Positions 8,870 through 17,911 of a stretch of DNA of 64,000 nucleotides are shown here, piece after piece. The position numbers were made by a program, and so were the translations under genes. This DNA comes from Betaproteobacteria bacterium. GTDB taxonomy: Bacteria; Pseudomonadota; Gammaproteobacteria; Burkholderiales; SG8-41. How positions within the stretch are numbered: the first letter of the stretch is position 1; each line of letters starts with the position of its first letter. The stretch covers positions 145,377 through 209,376 of the forward strand of contig JAKFYK010000025.1 of the NCBI GenBank assembly GCA_021730905.1, written 5' to 3'. The notes below the pieces were generated by a model that was not told where the DNA came from, did not search any database, and saw only the letters and a program-made list of their open reading frames with translations.

Positions 8870-9273
8870 CATAATGAAACCGATGCGGCGCTGGCACGAT
8901 TTTGCTTCAGGGCGCGAAGCGCGGCGCAGCCAATATCGCGAATATTAGCAAGCCGTGCGACAAAGCCCTGGGGCAAAACTCGCGCCAGCCCTGCGGGTTG
9001 TGTCCAAAATCGGCGGCGCGCCGGAGCGTGGAGCAGGGGCCCCGCTTGCGGGGATACGACCGTGCAGGCACGCAAGAGGTCCGCGCGTGGTGGCACGCCA
9101 GTGTCCCGCTTCGGGGTCGCATCCAGGCGCGCTGCGCCCGGAACCTGCTCCGCCCTGCGCGGGACGCTTTGTCGGACTCGTCGCTCATATTCGCGATATG
9201 AGACTCCTCGTCCTTCGCGCCACCACCGATTTTGGACACAACGACGCATGGGTTTCATTATGTTAGGCGCTCT
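8859..9273. mobile_element. Non-autonomous inverted-repeat element 1 (MITE-like, 415 bp)
   Basis: The ends are perfect inverted repeats starting AGAGCGCCTAACATAATG and extending about 23 bases. Inside, both arms carry related modules: GTTGTGTCCAAAATCGG near each end, GCAAGCCGTGCGAC at 8948-8961 and the palindrome CTCATATTCGCGATATGAG at 9184-9202. There is no transposase and no convincing coding frame. It lies between the convergent kinase and pcm genes and supplies the stop codon of the kinase. It shares long blocks with the elements at 19334-19558 and 27037-27307. Confidence 0.8.
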
Positions 9274-9276
9274 AAA

Positions 9277-10008
9277 TTACTTTTTCGGCGCAGGCCCGCC
9301 CGTCAGCGGCACGAACCGCACCGCTAGCACGCGGCGCGTTTGCGTGGCGCCGTCGGCCGATTTGGTGATCACCAGCAGTTCCTGGTGCGAGGTCTGTGAT
9401 CCCACCGGAATCACCAGCTTGCCGTCGGGCTTCAATTGCTCGATCAACGCAGGCGGCACCTCGCGCGCCGCGGCCGTCACCATGATCGCGTCAAACGGCG
9501 CGGCCTCGCGCCAGCCCTGGTAACCATCGCCGATGCGCGCAATTACATTGCGGTAGCCGGCAGCCAACAGGCGCTGCGCAGCCAGTCGTCCCAGCGGCTC
9601 GACAATTTCAATGGTGTAAACCGTCGATGCCAGTTCGGCAAGCACAGCGGCCTGATAGCCGGAACCGGTGCCGATTTCCAGCACTTTGTCGCCGGGCTTC
9701 AGATCGAGCAGATCCGTCATCAGCGCCACGATATACGGCTGCGAAATCGTCTGTCCGTTACCGATGGCCAGCGGACGGTTGCGATAGGCGTTGGCTTCGT
9801 CACCCGTGGCGACGAAGCGGTGGCGTTCAACTTTGGTTATGGCGCTCATCACACGCAAACCAAACGCGGCACGACCGGTTTCAGATGCAGTATCGCGCGC
9901 CATGACCGCGATTTCATCGGCCATTTTCGCGCGTGCCGGAGCATGGATGTCCTGTGCCGAGGCAGATGTCATGGCAATCGCGAACAACAATCCATTTGAT
10001 ATTTTCAT
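9277..10008 (-). CDS. pcm: Protein-L-isoaspartate O-methyltransferase, exported form
   Basis: 243 residues from the ATG at 10008; the start MKISNGLLFAIAMTSASAQ looks like a short signal peptide, unusual for Pcm, which is normally cytoplasmic. SAM-binding motif I is VLEIGTGSGYQAAVLAELA; IEIVEPL, the IGDGYQGW segment and FDAIMVTAAAREVP follow in the order of the PIMT family. The enzyme methylates isoaspartyl residues in damaged proteins so they can be repaired. Upstream is the terminator of the psiF-like gene, so it is probably transcribed on its own. It ends four bases from repeat element 1. An upstream in-frame ATG at 10089 would run through that terminator and is rejected. Confidence 0.9.
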   Translation of the reverse strand: MKISNGLLFAIAMTSASAQDIHAPARAKMADEIAVMARDTASETGRAAFGLRVMSAITKVERHRFVATGDEANAYRNRPLAIGNGQTISQPYIVALMTDLLDLKPGDKVLEIGTGSGYQAAVLAELASTVYTIEIVEPLGRLAAQRLLAAGYRNVIARIGDGYQGWREAAPFDAIMVTAAAREVPPALIEQLKPDGKLVIPVGSQTSHQELLVITKSADGATQTRRVLAVRFVPLTGGPAPKK

Positions 10009-10018
10009 ACCGTGCAAT

Positions 10019-10049
10019 AAAAAAAGGGCATGCCGTTTCCAGTATGCCC
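10019..10049 (-). terminator. Rho-independent terminator of the psiF-like gene
   Basis: On the minus strand GGGCAT...ATGCCC forms a stem with a 12-base loop region that can pair further, followed by seven T. It lies about 40 bases after the PsiF-like stop codon and just before the pcm start. Confidence 0.8.
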
Positions 10050-10090
10050 TTCGTTGCACCGCCTGACAATCCGGCGGCCAGATGTGCAAG

Positions 10091-10588
10091 TTACTTCTTG
10101 GCAGGCGCTTCCACTTTGGGTGCAGCGGCGGCAGGCACGTCCTTCTTGGCGGACAAGCAGTCTTTCATGAAGGCTTTGCGATCGTCACCCTTCATTTTCT
10201 TGTCGTTGGCCTCTTTGTTGCATGCCGTATTTTTTGCCTGCTGGGCTTTTCGCTTGTCATCGTCGGCTTTCTTCTGCTCCTTTTCGCACGCGACCATAAA
10301 CTTCTTGCGCTCATCGCCCTTCTTTTCGCCGGCTTGCTCGTTGCACCGATTCCTGCGCTCTTGCTGGGCCTTTTGCTTTTCGCTCGGTTCCTTCTTGGCT
10401 TTATCGGCTTTCGGCGCATCAGCTTTCTTGGCATCTGCTTTGGGCGCGTCCGCTTTCACTGCCGGTGTCGCTGGTGCCGTGGCCGCAACCGGTGCGGCTT
10501 TCTTTGCATCGTCTTTTGCCTTGTCCTGCGCAAACGCAAGCGGTGAAACCGCCAGCATGAAACACGCCATCGCCATCAGTTTCTTCAT
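10091..10588 (-). CDS. PsiF repeat family protein
   Basis: 165 residues with a clear signal peptide (MKKLMAMACFMLAVSPLAFAQ). A Lys/Ala/Pro-rich low-complexity segment (about 22-70) separates it from two PsiF repeats: RRNRCNEQAGEKKGDERKKF and TACNKEANDKKMKGDDRKAF, each with paired cysteines (RCNEQ...VACEK, ACNKE...KDCLS). PsiF is a phosphate-starvation-inducible periplasmic protein of unknown activity in enterobacteria. A good AGGAGA ribosome site lies seven bases before the ATG, and a terminator follows. Function beyond the repeat family is not deducible. Confidence 0.88.
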   Translation of the reverse strand: MKKLMAMACFMLAVSPLAFAQDKAKDDAKKAAPVAATAPATPAVKADAPKADAKKADAPKADKAKKEPSEKQKAQQERRNRCNEQAGEKKGDERKKFMVACEKEQKKADDDKRKAQQAKNTACNKEANDKKMKGDDRKAFMKDCLSAKKDVPAAAAPKVEAPAKK

Positions 10589-10682
10589 TGCCCAATCTCC
10601 TGATTATTTTTTTATAAACAATAAGTTATATAGTGCGACCACTCACCGAGAGTAGCCTGGCACAGCGAATAACGCGCCACGT

Positions 10683-10850
10683 TCAGACGCGCTGACACAG
10701 ATTGAATGCACCAGCGACAAACGCTTGCGAATACGCGCGGCTGTCGTAGTCGCCGGCAATCGTGATCACCATCAACTCATCAGCCTCAATACCGGGTTTG
10801 CTGTTGTTTATTGTTCCCCAGCAGAGAAAAGGAATTGCCGTCCAGCACAT
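10683..10850 (-). pseudogene. Possible 3' remnant of an LLM-class flavin oxidoreductase gene
   Basis: A minus-strand frame of 55 codons ends at 10683 and contains SKPGIEADELMVITIAGDYD followed by SRAYSQAFVAGAFNL. This resembles the C-terminus of luciferase-like monooxygenases (ADELMVVT...YDxxARxxSxELxAxAF). No N-terminal half is present: the radical SAM gene begins its stop 21 bases away. The match is a short motif-level one, so this is a tentative call for a decayed fragment filling the gap 10589-10870. Confidence 0.3.
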
Positions 10851-10870
10851 ACCGGTGTGTGGGAAATTTT

Positions 10871-11989
10871 TTAAAACAACGACATCTGTTTTGCTGCTTC
10901 CGGAATCGATGCCGACAAACGAAACAACGTAGTATCCAGCGACGCATTGCGCAGCATGCGGCCACGCGCGTCGTAACCGATGCGCCGTTTGGCGATGGCA
11001 AAACGCTTCGCCAGCAGTTCGGCGAACTCGCCTTGCCCGCGCATGCGGCTGCCGAAATTCGGATCATTATCCCTCCCGCCGCGCAACTCGTGCACGCGAT
11101 TCATCACGTGTTTGGCCTTGAGCGGATAGTGGCGTTCGAGCCAATCTCGAAACAGCGTTTTTACCTCGTACGGCAGCCGTAGCACCACATAGCCTGCCTG
11201 CGTGGCGCCCGCCTCGAACGCGGCCTCGAGCACGGCTTCAATCTGGTCGTCGGTGAGAAAAGGAATCACTGGCGCTACCAGCACACCCACCGGTATGCCC
11301 GCCTGCGACAGCGTGCGTATCGCTTCCAGTCGCCGCTTGGGCGCTACGCAGCGCGGCTCCAGCCGGCGCGCGATCTCGTGATCGAGATTGTTGACCGACA
11401 GAAACACGTTCACCAGAGACTTTTGCGCCATTGGCACCAGTATGTCCAGATCACGCTCCACCATCGCATTCTTGGTAACGATACCTACCGGCTGGTTGAA
11501 CTCGGCACACACTTCGAGGATGCTGCGCGTGATGCCATATTTGCGCTCCGCGGGTTGATACGGATCAGTATTTGCGCCCAGCGAAATCACGTCGCACCGG
11601 TAGCCGGGCCGCGACAGCTCCTTGCGCAGCAACTCGGCGGCATTGACCTTGGCGAAAATGCGCGTCTCGAAATCGATGCCCGGTGACAGGTTGCGGTAGG
11701 CATGCGTTGGCCGGGCATAGCAATAGGAGCAGCCGTGCTCGCAACCCTGATAAGGATTGACCGACTGTGTAAATGGAATGTCCGGCGAATTGTTGCGCGA
11801 AATGATGCTCGCGGCGCGCTCCTCGATGATTTGTGTTTTCAGAGCATGTTCATCATCGTCGGCATTCTGTACCCAGCCATCATCGAACGCCTCGCGTTCG
11901 ACGTTCTCGAACCGCCCTTCGGGATTGATCGCCGCGCCGCGCCCTTTGCGCGGATCGATATGCTTGCCCGAAAGTGTTCTGAGTGCCAT
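10871..11989 (-). CDS. PA0069-family radical SAM protein
   Basis: 372 residues. The cluster motif CEHGCSYCYARPTH (CxxxCxxC) binds the 4Fe-4S cluster that cleaves S-adenosylmethionine; it is preceded by NPYQGCEHG and followed by DVISLGANTDPYQPAE and QPVGIVTKNAMVERD, which are typical of the PA0069/SplB-like group. The N-terminal GRGAAINPEGRFE segment is also characteristic. The substrate is unknown. The start is an ATG at 11989; the gene stands 15 bases downstream of the thioesterase-like gene and may be cotranscribed with it. Confidence 0.88.
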   Translation of the reverse strand: MALRTLSGKHIDPRKGRGAAINPEGRFENVEREAFDDGWVQNADDDEHALKTQIIEERAASIISRNNSPDIPFTQSVNPYQGCEHGCSYCYARPTHAYRNLSPGIDFETRIFAKVNAAELLRKELSRPGYRCDVISLGANTDPYQPAERKYGITRSILEVCAEFNQPVGIVTKNAMVERDLDILVPMAQKSLVNVFLSVNNLDHEIARRLEPRCVAPKRRLEAIRTLSQAGIPVGVLVAPVIPFLTDDQIEAVLEAAFEAGATQAGYVVLRLPYEVKTLFRDWLERHYPLKAKHVMNRVHELRGGRDNDPNFGSRMRGQGEFAELLAKRFAIAKRRIGYDARGRMLRNASLDTTLFRLSASIPEAAKQMSLF

Positions 11990-12004
11990 GGTTCTACCCG
12001 GTAC

Positions 12005-12937
12005 CTACCCGGCCTTGTGCGCGTGCGTGGTAATCATCTCCATCACGCGCTTGTTGTTCTTGCCGGTGATTTCGGTGCGCACCACCGCAGTCAAACGCCC
12101 ATGATGGATGATTCTGGATTTCGCCTTGATCACGCGGCCTTCTCCGGGACGGATGTACCACGCGGTCACCGCGCTTAACATCCAGCTCGCGGGCAGCGCA
12201 GTTTCGGCAGTGGCGATGCCCAGTCCCATCGTTACGCCGCCCTGCAAATGCCCGACGCGATTGCCTACGTGCGGGCCATTGCGCAACTTGCCCGACGCGC
12301 CCCTGACAATCGCGTGCGTCTCGAAGCCCCAGAAGCGGCGGATAAACGCTTCACCATTTTGCGCGGCAGCTATCGCCGTATCGGCGATGTCCAGCACCTT
12401 GCGTTCATCGCGTTTCAGTTCGCTTTCGGCGAGCGGCACGACATCCTGGTCGGTGTCCTTGCGGTGCGACATCGGATACAGCGCCACGCCCTTGGGCGGA
12501 TCGAGCACCATGAACGTCCCCACGCCATGACACACCGGCTTGCCGCCGCACGTCACCGTCACCTGCCCCGCGCCCTGACAACTGGTGATGCCGCCGACGT
12601 AACCTTGCAAACTCGATGCCGCCATCAGCTTGCCGTTCATCGGTGCGCCGGTAAACTGCAGATTCATCTGCACCGTGGCAAGCCTTGAGGCCGGCGTATG
12701 TCCTGCGCGCACATTGGCCGCCAGCGCGATATCGGCCAGCACCGCCACCGCGCCGTAACTCACGTTGCCGTTCAACTCGGTCACATGCGGGCCGCACTCC
12801 ATCGACATGCGCACATCCTCCGGCGTGTTGCTGTCGAAAGAAAAATTCAGGAAATTGCCGGTGAAGTGATAGCCCGGCGTGCGGTTGAGAGCCAGGCCGC
12901 GCAGGACGCGCGTGCGGATAAATGTTTCGACAGTCAA
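12005..12937 (-). CDS. PaaI/4HBT-type double-hotdog thioesterase family protein
   Basis: 310 residues, about twice a single hotdog domain. The N-terminal half has NGNVSYGAVAVLADIALAAN and the C-terminal half GNRVGHLQGGVTMGLGIATAE; both correspond to the central helix-containing segment (G-x-hydrophobic-x-A-D/G) of the PaaI-like hotdog fold, followed by beta-rich stretches (LATVQMNLQFTG; VTAWYIRPGEG). A role as acyl-CoA thioesterase or dehydratase is likely but the substrate cannot be told. No signal peptide. It is adjacent to, and upstream of, the radical SAM gene in the same direction. Confidence 0.75.
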   Translation of the reverse strand: MTVETFIRTRVLRGLALNRTPGYHFTGNFLNFSFDSNTPEDVRMSMECGPHVTELNGNVSYGAVAVLADIALAANVRAGHTPASRLATVQMNLQFTGAPMNGKLMAASSLQGYVGGITSCQGAGQVTVTCGGKPVCHGVGTFMVLDPPKGVALYPMSHRKDTDQDVVPLAESELKRDERKVLDIADTAIAAAQNGEAFIRRFWGFETHAIVRGASGKLRNGPHVGNRVGHLQGGVTMGLGIATAETALPASWMLSAVTAWYIRPGEGRVIKAKSRIIHHGRLTAVVRTEITGKNNKRVMEMITTHAHKAG

Positions 12938-13008
12938 GGTGTTGACTCAACATGAAATGGAAGCGCGTATTTTACTGCGGCAGCCATCGCCACAACGGTT
13001 CTTGGCTT

Positions 13009-13938
13009 TCATTTTCCGGATTGCAGCAATTGTTCAATAGCCTTAGACGACACCGCGCCTGCGCCTCCCTGTGCCCGCGCCAGTTTAACCGCGATCACAC
13101 CTAGCGCACGATAGATTTCTGCCACACGCGGATCAGTTGCGTGAAGCGCATCGAGTTGCCGTGCCACCACTGCGTGATCGCCGCGCGCCACCGGACCAGT
13201 CAGCGCTTTTACCGTACCCAGTTTGAACACATTGTCCACGGTCTCGCGCACCAGTGGCTCCATCATCGCCATCGCATCGGCGCGGGAAATACCCGCCTTT
13301 TCGTAGCATTGCAGCCCCGCTTCCATCAGCGCGGTGAGGTTGTTGCACACCAGCACGCTGGCGGCGTGGTACAGTGTCTTGTGCTGCGGATCAATTCGCA
13401 CCACGCGCGCGCCGATCGCCTCGAACGCGGGCTTGAGCATAGCCAGCGCCGCCGCATCACCCTCCGCGGTACACCAGGTGCCGGCGAAAGTGCGTACCGC
13501 ATCGGCGGGATCGGCAAAACTTTTCAGCGGGTGAACGCTGGCCACGTGCACGCTGACGCCAGACAAGCTGGCGCTACGCGCGCCGTCCGTCACCACCGCG
13601 CGCAATTCGCTGGACGCCAGCGCGCCGCTGCAATGAAACACCACGTCGCCCGCACGCAGCACACCGACGGCTGCGAGGTTTTGCGCCACGAGCGCCAATT
13701 CGGCGTCTGGCGTAGCGAGCAGCCACTGATCGGCGGGCGACATGGCAGCGAGCGTTTCCACCGCGCTACCGGTGCCCATGAATGCCACCGCCTCGCGCGC
13801 ACTTTCCGCACCGCGGGTCAGCATGCTCTGCACGCGAAACACCCGTGCGTCGTGCCACAGCTTGCCGAGCGTGCGGCCTACGCGGCCGGCGCCGATGATG
13901 TTTAGCGTGCGAGCATCCAATTTATGAAATAAAAACAA
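13009..13938 (-). CDS. Rossmann-fold and DUF2520 domain protein
   Basis: 309 residues in this reading. TLNIIGAGRVGRTLGKLWHD is an NAD(P)-binding loop at the N-terminus, followed by DQWLLATPDAELALVAQ, DVVFHCSGALASSEL and VASVHPLKSFADP; the second half (HKTLYHAASVLVCNNLTALM, GPVARGDHAVV) is the helical DUF2520 domain seen in pantothenate-pathway-like ketopantoate reductase relatives. The first codon here is TTG; no ATG precedes the Rossmann loop, and a second TTG at 13920 (directly before DARTLNIIG) would fit family length better. The 5' border carries a diverged copy of the AT-rich border motif (13931-13946). Confidence 0.82.
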   Translation of the reverse strand: MFLFHKLDARTLNIIGAGRVGRTLGKLWHDARVFRVQSMLTRGAESAREAVAFMGTGSAVETLAAMSPADQWLLATPDAELALVAQNLAAVGVLRAGDVVFHCSGALASSELRAVVTDGARSASLSGVSVHVASVHPLKSFADPADAVRTFAGTWCTAEGDAAALAMLKPAFEAIGARVVRIDPQHKTLYHAASVLVCNNLTALMEAGLQCYEKAGISRADAMAMMEPLVRETVDNVFKLGTVKALTGPVARGDHAVVARQLDALHATDPRVAEIYRALGVIAVKLARAQGGAGAVSSKAIEQLLQSGK

Positions 13939-14063
13939 ATAGTTACGTATTATCCAAATGTTTCACCTGATGCGCCGCCCGTCAGCACACAACGCTGCGT
14001 TATGCTACACGCTGTTACCGCTTGGCAGTTTCATTTCAATAACTCACGAGGAGCACCACGCTT

Positions 14064-15038
14064 ATGTTTCACCCCATCCGAACAATTCGCCCCATCGCCA
14101 TTGCCGCCATCCTGATGCTGCCCGCGTTCGCGCCGGCGCAGAACTTCCCCGTCAAACCATTGGAGATGGTCATCCACTCCAACCCCGGCGCGGGGCAGGA
14201 TGTGTTCGGGCGTCTCATCGCCGAAATCAGCGCCAAGGAAAAACTGCTGCCGCAGCCTTTCACCGTCGTCAATCGGCCCGGCGGCAGCGGCGCGGTGGCC
14301 TCCACCTTCATCAAATCGAAAAAAGGCGATCCGTATTACCTGTTGTCGCTGTCGAGCACGATTGTGCTCGCACTGGCAAATCGTCCGGGCAGCGAACTGG
14401 GACTGGACATTTACACGCCGGTAGCGCTGTTCGGGTTCGACCTGCAATCGGTCACGGTACCGGCGGATTCGCGGTTCAAGACATTCCGCGATCTGGTGGA
14501 AGCCGCAAAACAATCGCCCGACACCATCGTCAACGGCATCGCCTCGGCCACCGGCACCGCGCGCTTTTTCCAGTATCAACTCGACAAAATGACCGGCGCG
14601 AAATTCAAGTACGTGTCGTTCAAGAGCGGCGCCGACGCGATGGCCGCGGTGATGGGCAAGCATGTCGATCTCACCATGGAAAACGTGAGCGAGGTATTGA
14701 GCGGCGTCGAGGCAAAACGTTTGCGCATCCTTGCGGTGCCCGCCGAGCAGCGGCTGGCGCACCTGCCCGACGTGCCGACGCTGAAAGAGCTGGGCTACAA
14801 CATTCACGTCGGCGGCGGGCGCGGGCTGGCGATGCCCGCCGGCGTACCAAAAGAAACGCTGGCGGCAATGGAAGCCGCCGCCGAACGCGCGCACAAGAGC
14901 GCAATCTGGCGGGACTACGCCACCAAGAACATGTATGAAAACACCTACATGAACAGCGCGCAACTCACGCAGTATCTTGCCAAACAAATGCCTGTGGTGG
15001 CCGAATTCATGGAATTCATTGGCGCCAAAAAGCCGTAA
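14064..15038 (+). CDS. Bug/TctC-family solute-binding protein, divergent subgroup
   Basis: 324 residues with a signal peptide (MFHPIRTIRPIAIAAILMLPAFAPAQ). Bug proteins are periplasmic receptors for organic acids that classically deliver to TctAB permeases. After cleavage comes NFPVKPLEMVIHSNPGAGQD, the first ligand-loop region. The usual xPDGYTL motif is replaced by KKGDPYYLLSL, placing it with the protein at 61739-62776 in a divergent subgroup. AGGAGC lies 13 bases before the ATG. It is followed after 24 bases by a muconate-lactonizing-enzyme-like gene, so the ligand may be an organic acid handled by that enzyme. Confidence 0.88.
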   Translation: MFHPIRTIRPIAIAAILMLPAFAPAQNFPVKPLEMVIHSNPGAGQDVFGRLIAEISAKEKLLPQPFTVVNRPGGSGAVASTFIKSKKGDPYYLLSLSSTIVLALANRPGSELGLDIYTPVALFGFDLQSVTVPADSRFKTFRDLVEAAKQSPDTIVNGIASATGTARFFQYQLDKMTGAKFKYVSFKSGADAMAAVMGKHVDLTMENVSEVLSGVEAKRLRILAVPAEQRLAHLPDVPTLKELGYNIHVGGGRGLAMPAGVPKETLAAMEAAAERAHKSAIWRDYATKNMYENTYMNSAQLTQYLAKQMPVVAEFMEFIGAKKP

Positions 15039-15062
15039 CACAGCCAAGTCAAAATACGCCGC

Positions 15063-16190
15063 ATGAGCAAGATCTCCGCCGTCAATACCTACCCGATACG
15101 CGCGCCGCTCAAGCGCAGGCACCGCACCGCGCAGGAACCTCGCGAAAACGTGGAACTGCTGCTCACGGAAGTCGTCACCGACGACGGCATCAAAGGCTAC
15201 GGGCAGGTGAGCAGCACGCCGATGAAGGACATCGCGGCGTGGATTGCCAAACTCGCGCCGCACGCCGTCGGCATGGATGCGCTGGCGCACAACGACGTGT
15301 GGGAAAAACTGTTCGCGCTGACCTCGCCGCAGCCTGGGGTGGGTGGTCTGCCGCGCGGCGCGCGTCCGCAAATCATGGCGGCAATCGGCGGCATTGACAT
15401 GGCGTTGTGGGACATCGCGGGCAAGGCCGCGGGCATGCCGGTGTATCAGTTGCTCGGCGCGCAGAACCGGCCGCTGTTCACCTACGGCACGGGCGGCTAT
15501 TACGTCGAGGGCGCGCCGCTCACCGCGTGCGCCGATGAACTGGCAGGCTTCGTCGCCAACGGTTACAAGGCGGTCAAACTCAAAACCGGCGCCGATACCA
15601 TCGCCAACGAAGTGAAGCGCATCGCCGCCACGCGCGCCGCCATCGGCCCGGACATTCCGCTGATGCTCGACATGAATGCCGCGTACGATCTGCCGGCGTG
15701 CATCGAATTCGCGCGCGCGGTCGAACCCTACAACATCTTCTGGCTCGAAGAGCCGCTGCACTGGTATTTGCAGCCGGCGGACTTCGCGCAACTGGCCAAG
15801 GCCACGCCGATTCCGCTGGCGCACGGCGAGCGCGAGCTCACGCGTTTTACCACGCGCGATTTCATGACCGGCGGTTCGATTCGCTATGTGCAATTCGACT
15901 CTACGCGCTACGCCGGTTTCACCGAAGCGCTGCGCATCGCGCACATGGCCGATCACGCCGGTGTGATGATCGCACCGCATCAGGCGCCGGAACTGCATTG
16001 CCATCTCGTCGCCGCGTTTCCGCGCACCGGCTTCGCCGTCGAATCGCACGGTTCAGTTGACCGCAATCCGATCTGGCACGGGCTATTCAGCGACCGCGCG
16101 CAGATACGCGACAGTTACACCACCATGAACGACAAGCCCGGCTTTGGCGTCGAGATCGACTGGGATTACGCGAAACAGCGCATCGCATAA
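15063..16190 (+). CDS. Mandelate racemase/muconate lactonizing enzyme family protein
   Basis: 375 residues, the usual length for the enolase superfamily. An N-terminal capping domain (residues 1-130) leads into the barrel with the KxK catalytic pair in YKAVKLKTG (near 180), metal-ligand regions LMLDMNAAYD and FWLEEPLHW, then AHGERELTRF and a final APHQAPELHCHL near the C-terminus. Such enzymes abstract a proton alpha to a carboxylate; the reaction (racemase, dehydratase or cycloisomerase) cannot be set from sequence alone. It directly follows a Bug gene and precedes PhoD and TauD-like genes on the same strand, suggesting uptake and use of an acid substrate. Confidence 0.88.
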   Translation: MSKISAVNTYPIRAPLKRRHRTAQEPRENVELLLTEVVTDDGIKGYGQVSSTPMKDIAAWIAKLAPHAVGMDALAHNDVWEKLFALTSPQPGVGGLPRGARPQIMAAIGGIDMALWDIAGKAAGMPVYQLLGAQNRPLFTYGTGGYYVEGAPLTACADELAGFVANGYKAVKLKTGADTIANEVKRIAATRAAIGPDIPLMLDMNAAYDLPACIEFARAVEPYNIFWLEEPLHWYLQPADFAQLAKATPIPLAHGERELTRFTTRDFMTGGSIRYVQFDSTRYAGFTEALRIAHMADHAGVMIAPHQAPELHCHLVAAFPRTGFAVESHGSVDRNPIWHGLFSDRAQIRDSYTTMNDKPGFGVEIDWDYAKQRIA

Positions 16191-16237
16191 AATATCAATA
16201 AAAATTAATGCTTAAATGTGATGTGCGCTCTATAGCC

Positions 16238-17779
16238 ATGCCTAGCCGCCGCACTTTTCTGCTTGCCGCATCCGGTGCGCTGCTATCCGCGCTGCCGCCG
16301 CAGTTGCTGGCGCAGCCGCGCTTCGATAAAAATCCGTTCGTACTCGGCGTAGCGTCCGGCTACCCGCAAGCCGACGGCATCGTGCTATGGACGCGGCTTG
16401 CGCCCGATGCGTTGAACGGCGGCGGCATGCCGGATGCCGCAGTGGAAGTCGCGTGGGAAATTGCCGACAGCGCGTCGTTCGGCGCAGTGCTGCGCAAAGG
16501 CGTCGAGCGCGCCACACCCGACGACGCGCACTCTATTCATGCCGAGATCAAGGGACTGGAACCGGCGCGCTGGTATCACTACCGCTTTCACGCCGGCGGT
16601 GCCGTCAGCACCGTCGGGCGGTTTCGTACCGCACCCGCTATCGACGCCGCCAACGAGCGGCTGCGTTTTGCGCTTGCTTCGTGCCAGCATTGGGAGCAGG
16701 GACATTTCAGCGCGTATCGCGGCATGGCGGCCGACGATCTCGACCTGGTAGTACACGTGGGCGACTATATTTACGAATCGTCGCGCGCGGGCGACAAGCT
16801 GCGTGACCACGTCGCACCGGAACCGACCACGCTGATTGAATACCGCAACCGCTATGCGCTCTACAAAAGCGATCCCGGTTTGCAGGCGGCACATGCCGCG
16901 TTTGCCTGGATGGTGACCTGGGACGATCATGAAGTCGATAACGATTACGCCAACGACCGCTCGCAGGATCTCGATCCGCCTGAGGAATTCCTGAAACGCC
17001 GCGCGGCCGCGTATCAGGCGTACTACGAGCACATGCCACTGCCGGCATGGGCACGCCCGCGCGGCGCGCATGCGCAAATTTACACGCACGCCGCATTCGG
17101 ACAGCTCATGCAAATCTGTCTGCTCGACAGCCGCCAGCACCGTTCGCATCAGGTGTGTCCGCGGCCAGGACGCGGCGGAGGTACTACTGTCGATGCCGCA
17201 CAGTGCCCGGATCGCGTTGCGCCGCATCTCACGCTGCTCGGCGCCGAACAGGAACGCTGGCTCGACGGCGCGCTCGCAAAATCCGGCGCACACTGGAACG
17301 TGATCGCGCAGCAGACGCTGATGGCGCAGAGCGACCGCGATCCGCTGTGGGGGCAACGGTTCTGGACCGACGGCTGGGACGGTTATCCGAAAGCGCGCGA
17401 AAGGCTGCTCACCTCTGTCGCAGGCCGCAAGGTGTCGAATCCGCTGGTGCTGGGCGGCGACGTGCACACCGCGATGGTGGCCGACCTCAAGCTCGACTTC
17501 AACGACAACCGCTCGCCAGTGGTCGCGACCGAAATCCTCGGCCCGTCGATAACCTCGCGCGGACCTGCGCCAAGACTGCTCGAAGCCGTGCGCCACAAGA
17601 ACCCGCACTTCAAGTGGGCGAATCCGTCGGAGCGCGGCTATGCGAGTTTCGAAATTACCGCACAGCGTTGCGTCGCACGCATGCGGTCGGTGACAAGTGT
17701 CAGCCGGCCCGACGCGAGCATGCGCGATCTCGCGACATTCGTCGTGGAAAACGGCAAGCCCGGCGCGCAACCCGCATGA
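16238..17779 (+). CDS. phoD: PhoD-type alkaline phosphatase/phosphodiesterase
   Basis: 513 residues from the ATG at 16238, where MPSRRTFLLAASGALLSAL forms a Tat signal (SRRTFL) with cleavage near LAQP. An N-terminal fibronectin-like domain is followed by the metallophosphatase motifs: FALASCQHWEQGHFSAYRGM, VVHVGDYIYES, WDDHEVDNDY and VLGGDVHTAM. These bind the metal centre of PhoD enzymes, which release phosphate from phosphate esters outside the cytoplasm. A longer in-frame start at 16208 adds ten residues before the Tat motif and is less likely. The gene is the third in the plus-strand cluster. Confidence 0.9.
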   Translation: MPSRRTFLLAASGALLSALPPQLLAQPRFDKNPFVLGVASGYPQADGIVLWTRLAPDALNGGGMPDAAVEVAWEIADSASFGAVLRKGVERATPDDAHSIHAEIKGLEPARWYHYRFHAGGAVSTVGRFRTAPAIDAANERLRFALASCQHWEQGHFSAYRGMAADDLDLVVHVGDYIYESSRAGDKLRDHVAPEPTTLIEYRNRYALYKSDPGLQAAHAAFAWMVTWDDHEVDNDYANDRSQDLDPPEEFLKRRAAAYQAYYEHMPLPAWARPRGAHAQIYTHAAFGQLMQICLLDSRQHRSHQVCPRPGRGGGTTVDAAQCPDRVAPHLTLLGAEQERWLDGALAKSGAHWNVIAQQTLMAQSDRDPLWGQRFWTDGWDGYPKARERLLTSVAGRKVSNPLVLGGDVHTAMVADLKLDFNDNRSPVVATEILGPSITSRGPAPRLLEAVRHKNPHFKWANPSERGYASFEITAQRCVARMRSVTSVSRPDASMRDLATFVVENGKPGAQPA

Positions 17780-17911
17780 AAAAAGCATTGCGCCGCCCTA
17801 GATAAACGCCCGCAACCCGGCAAGTCCAACATGCCGCACACCGCGTCTTGACGCTGGCAGGTAGCGGGCACAGAATGAACTTCAAGCAATGTCTTTGAAC
17901 GGAGAAACCCT

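Noticed and set aside
8859-9273. Integron attC site suggested by GCCTAAC...GTTAGGC at the ends of elements 1 and 4
   Set aside because: The match to RYYYAAC/GTTRRRY is real, but the perfect palindromes extend past it on both sides, element 2 has CCCTAGC instead, and there is no integron integrase or cassette array.
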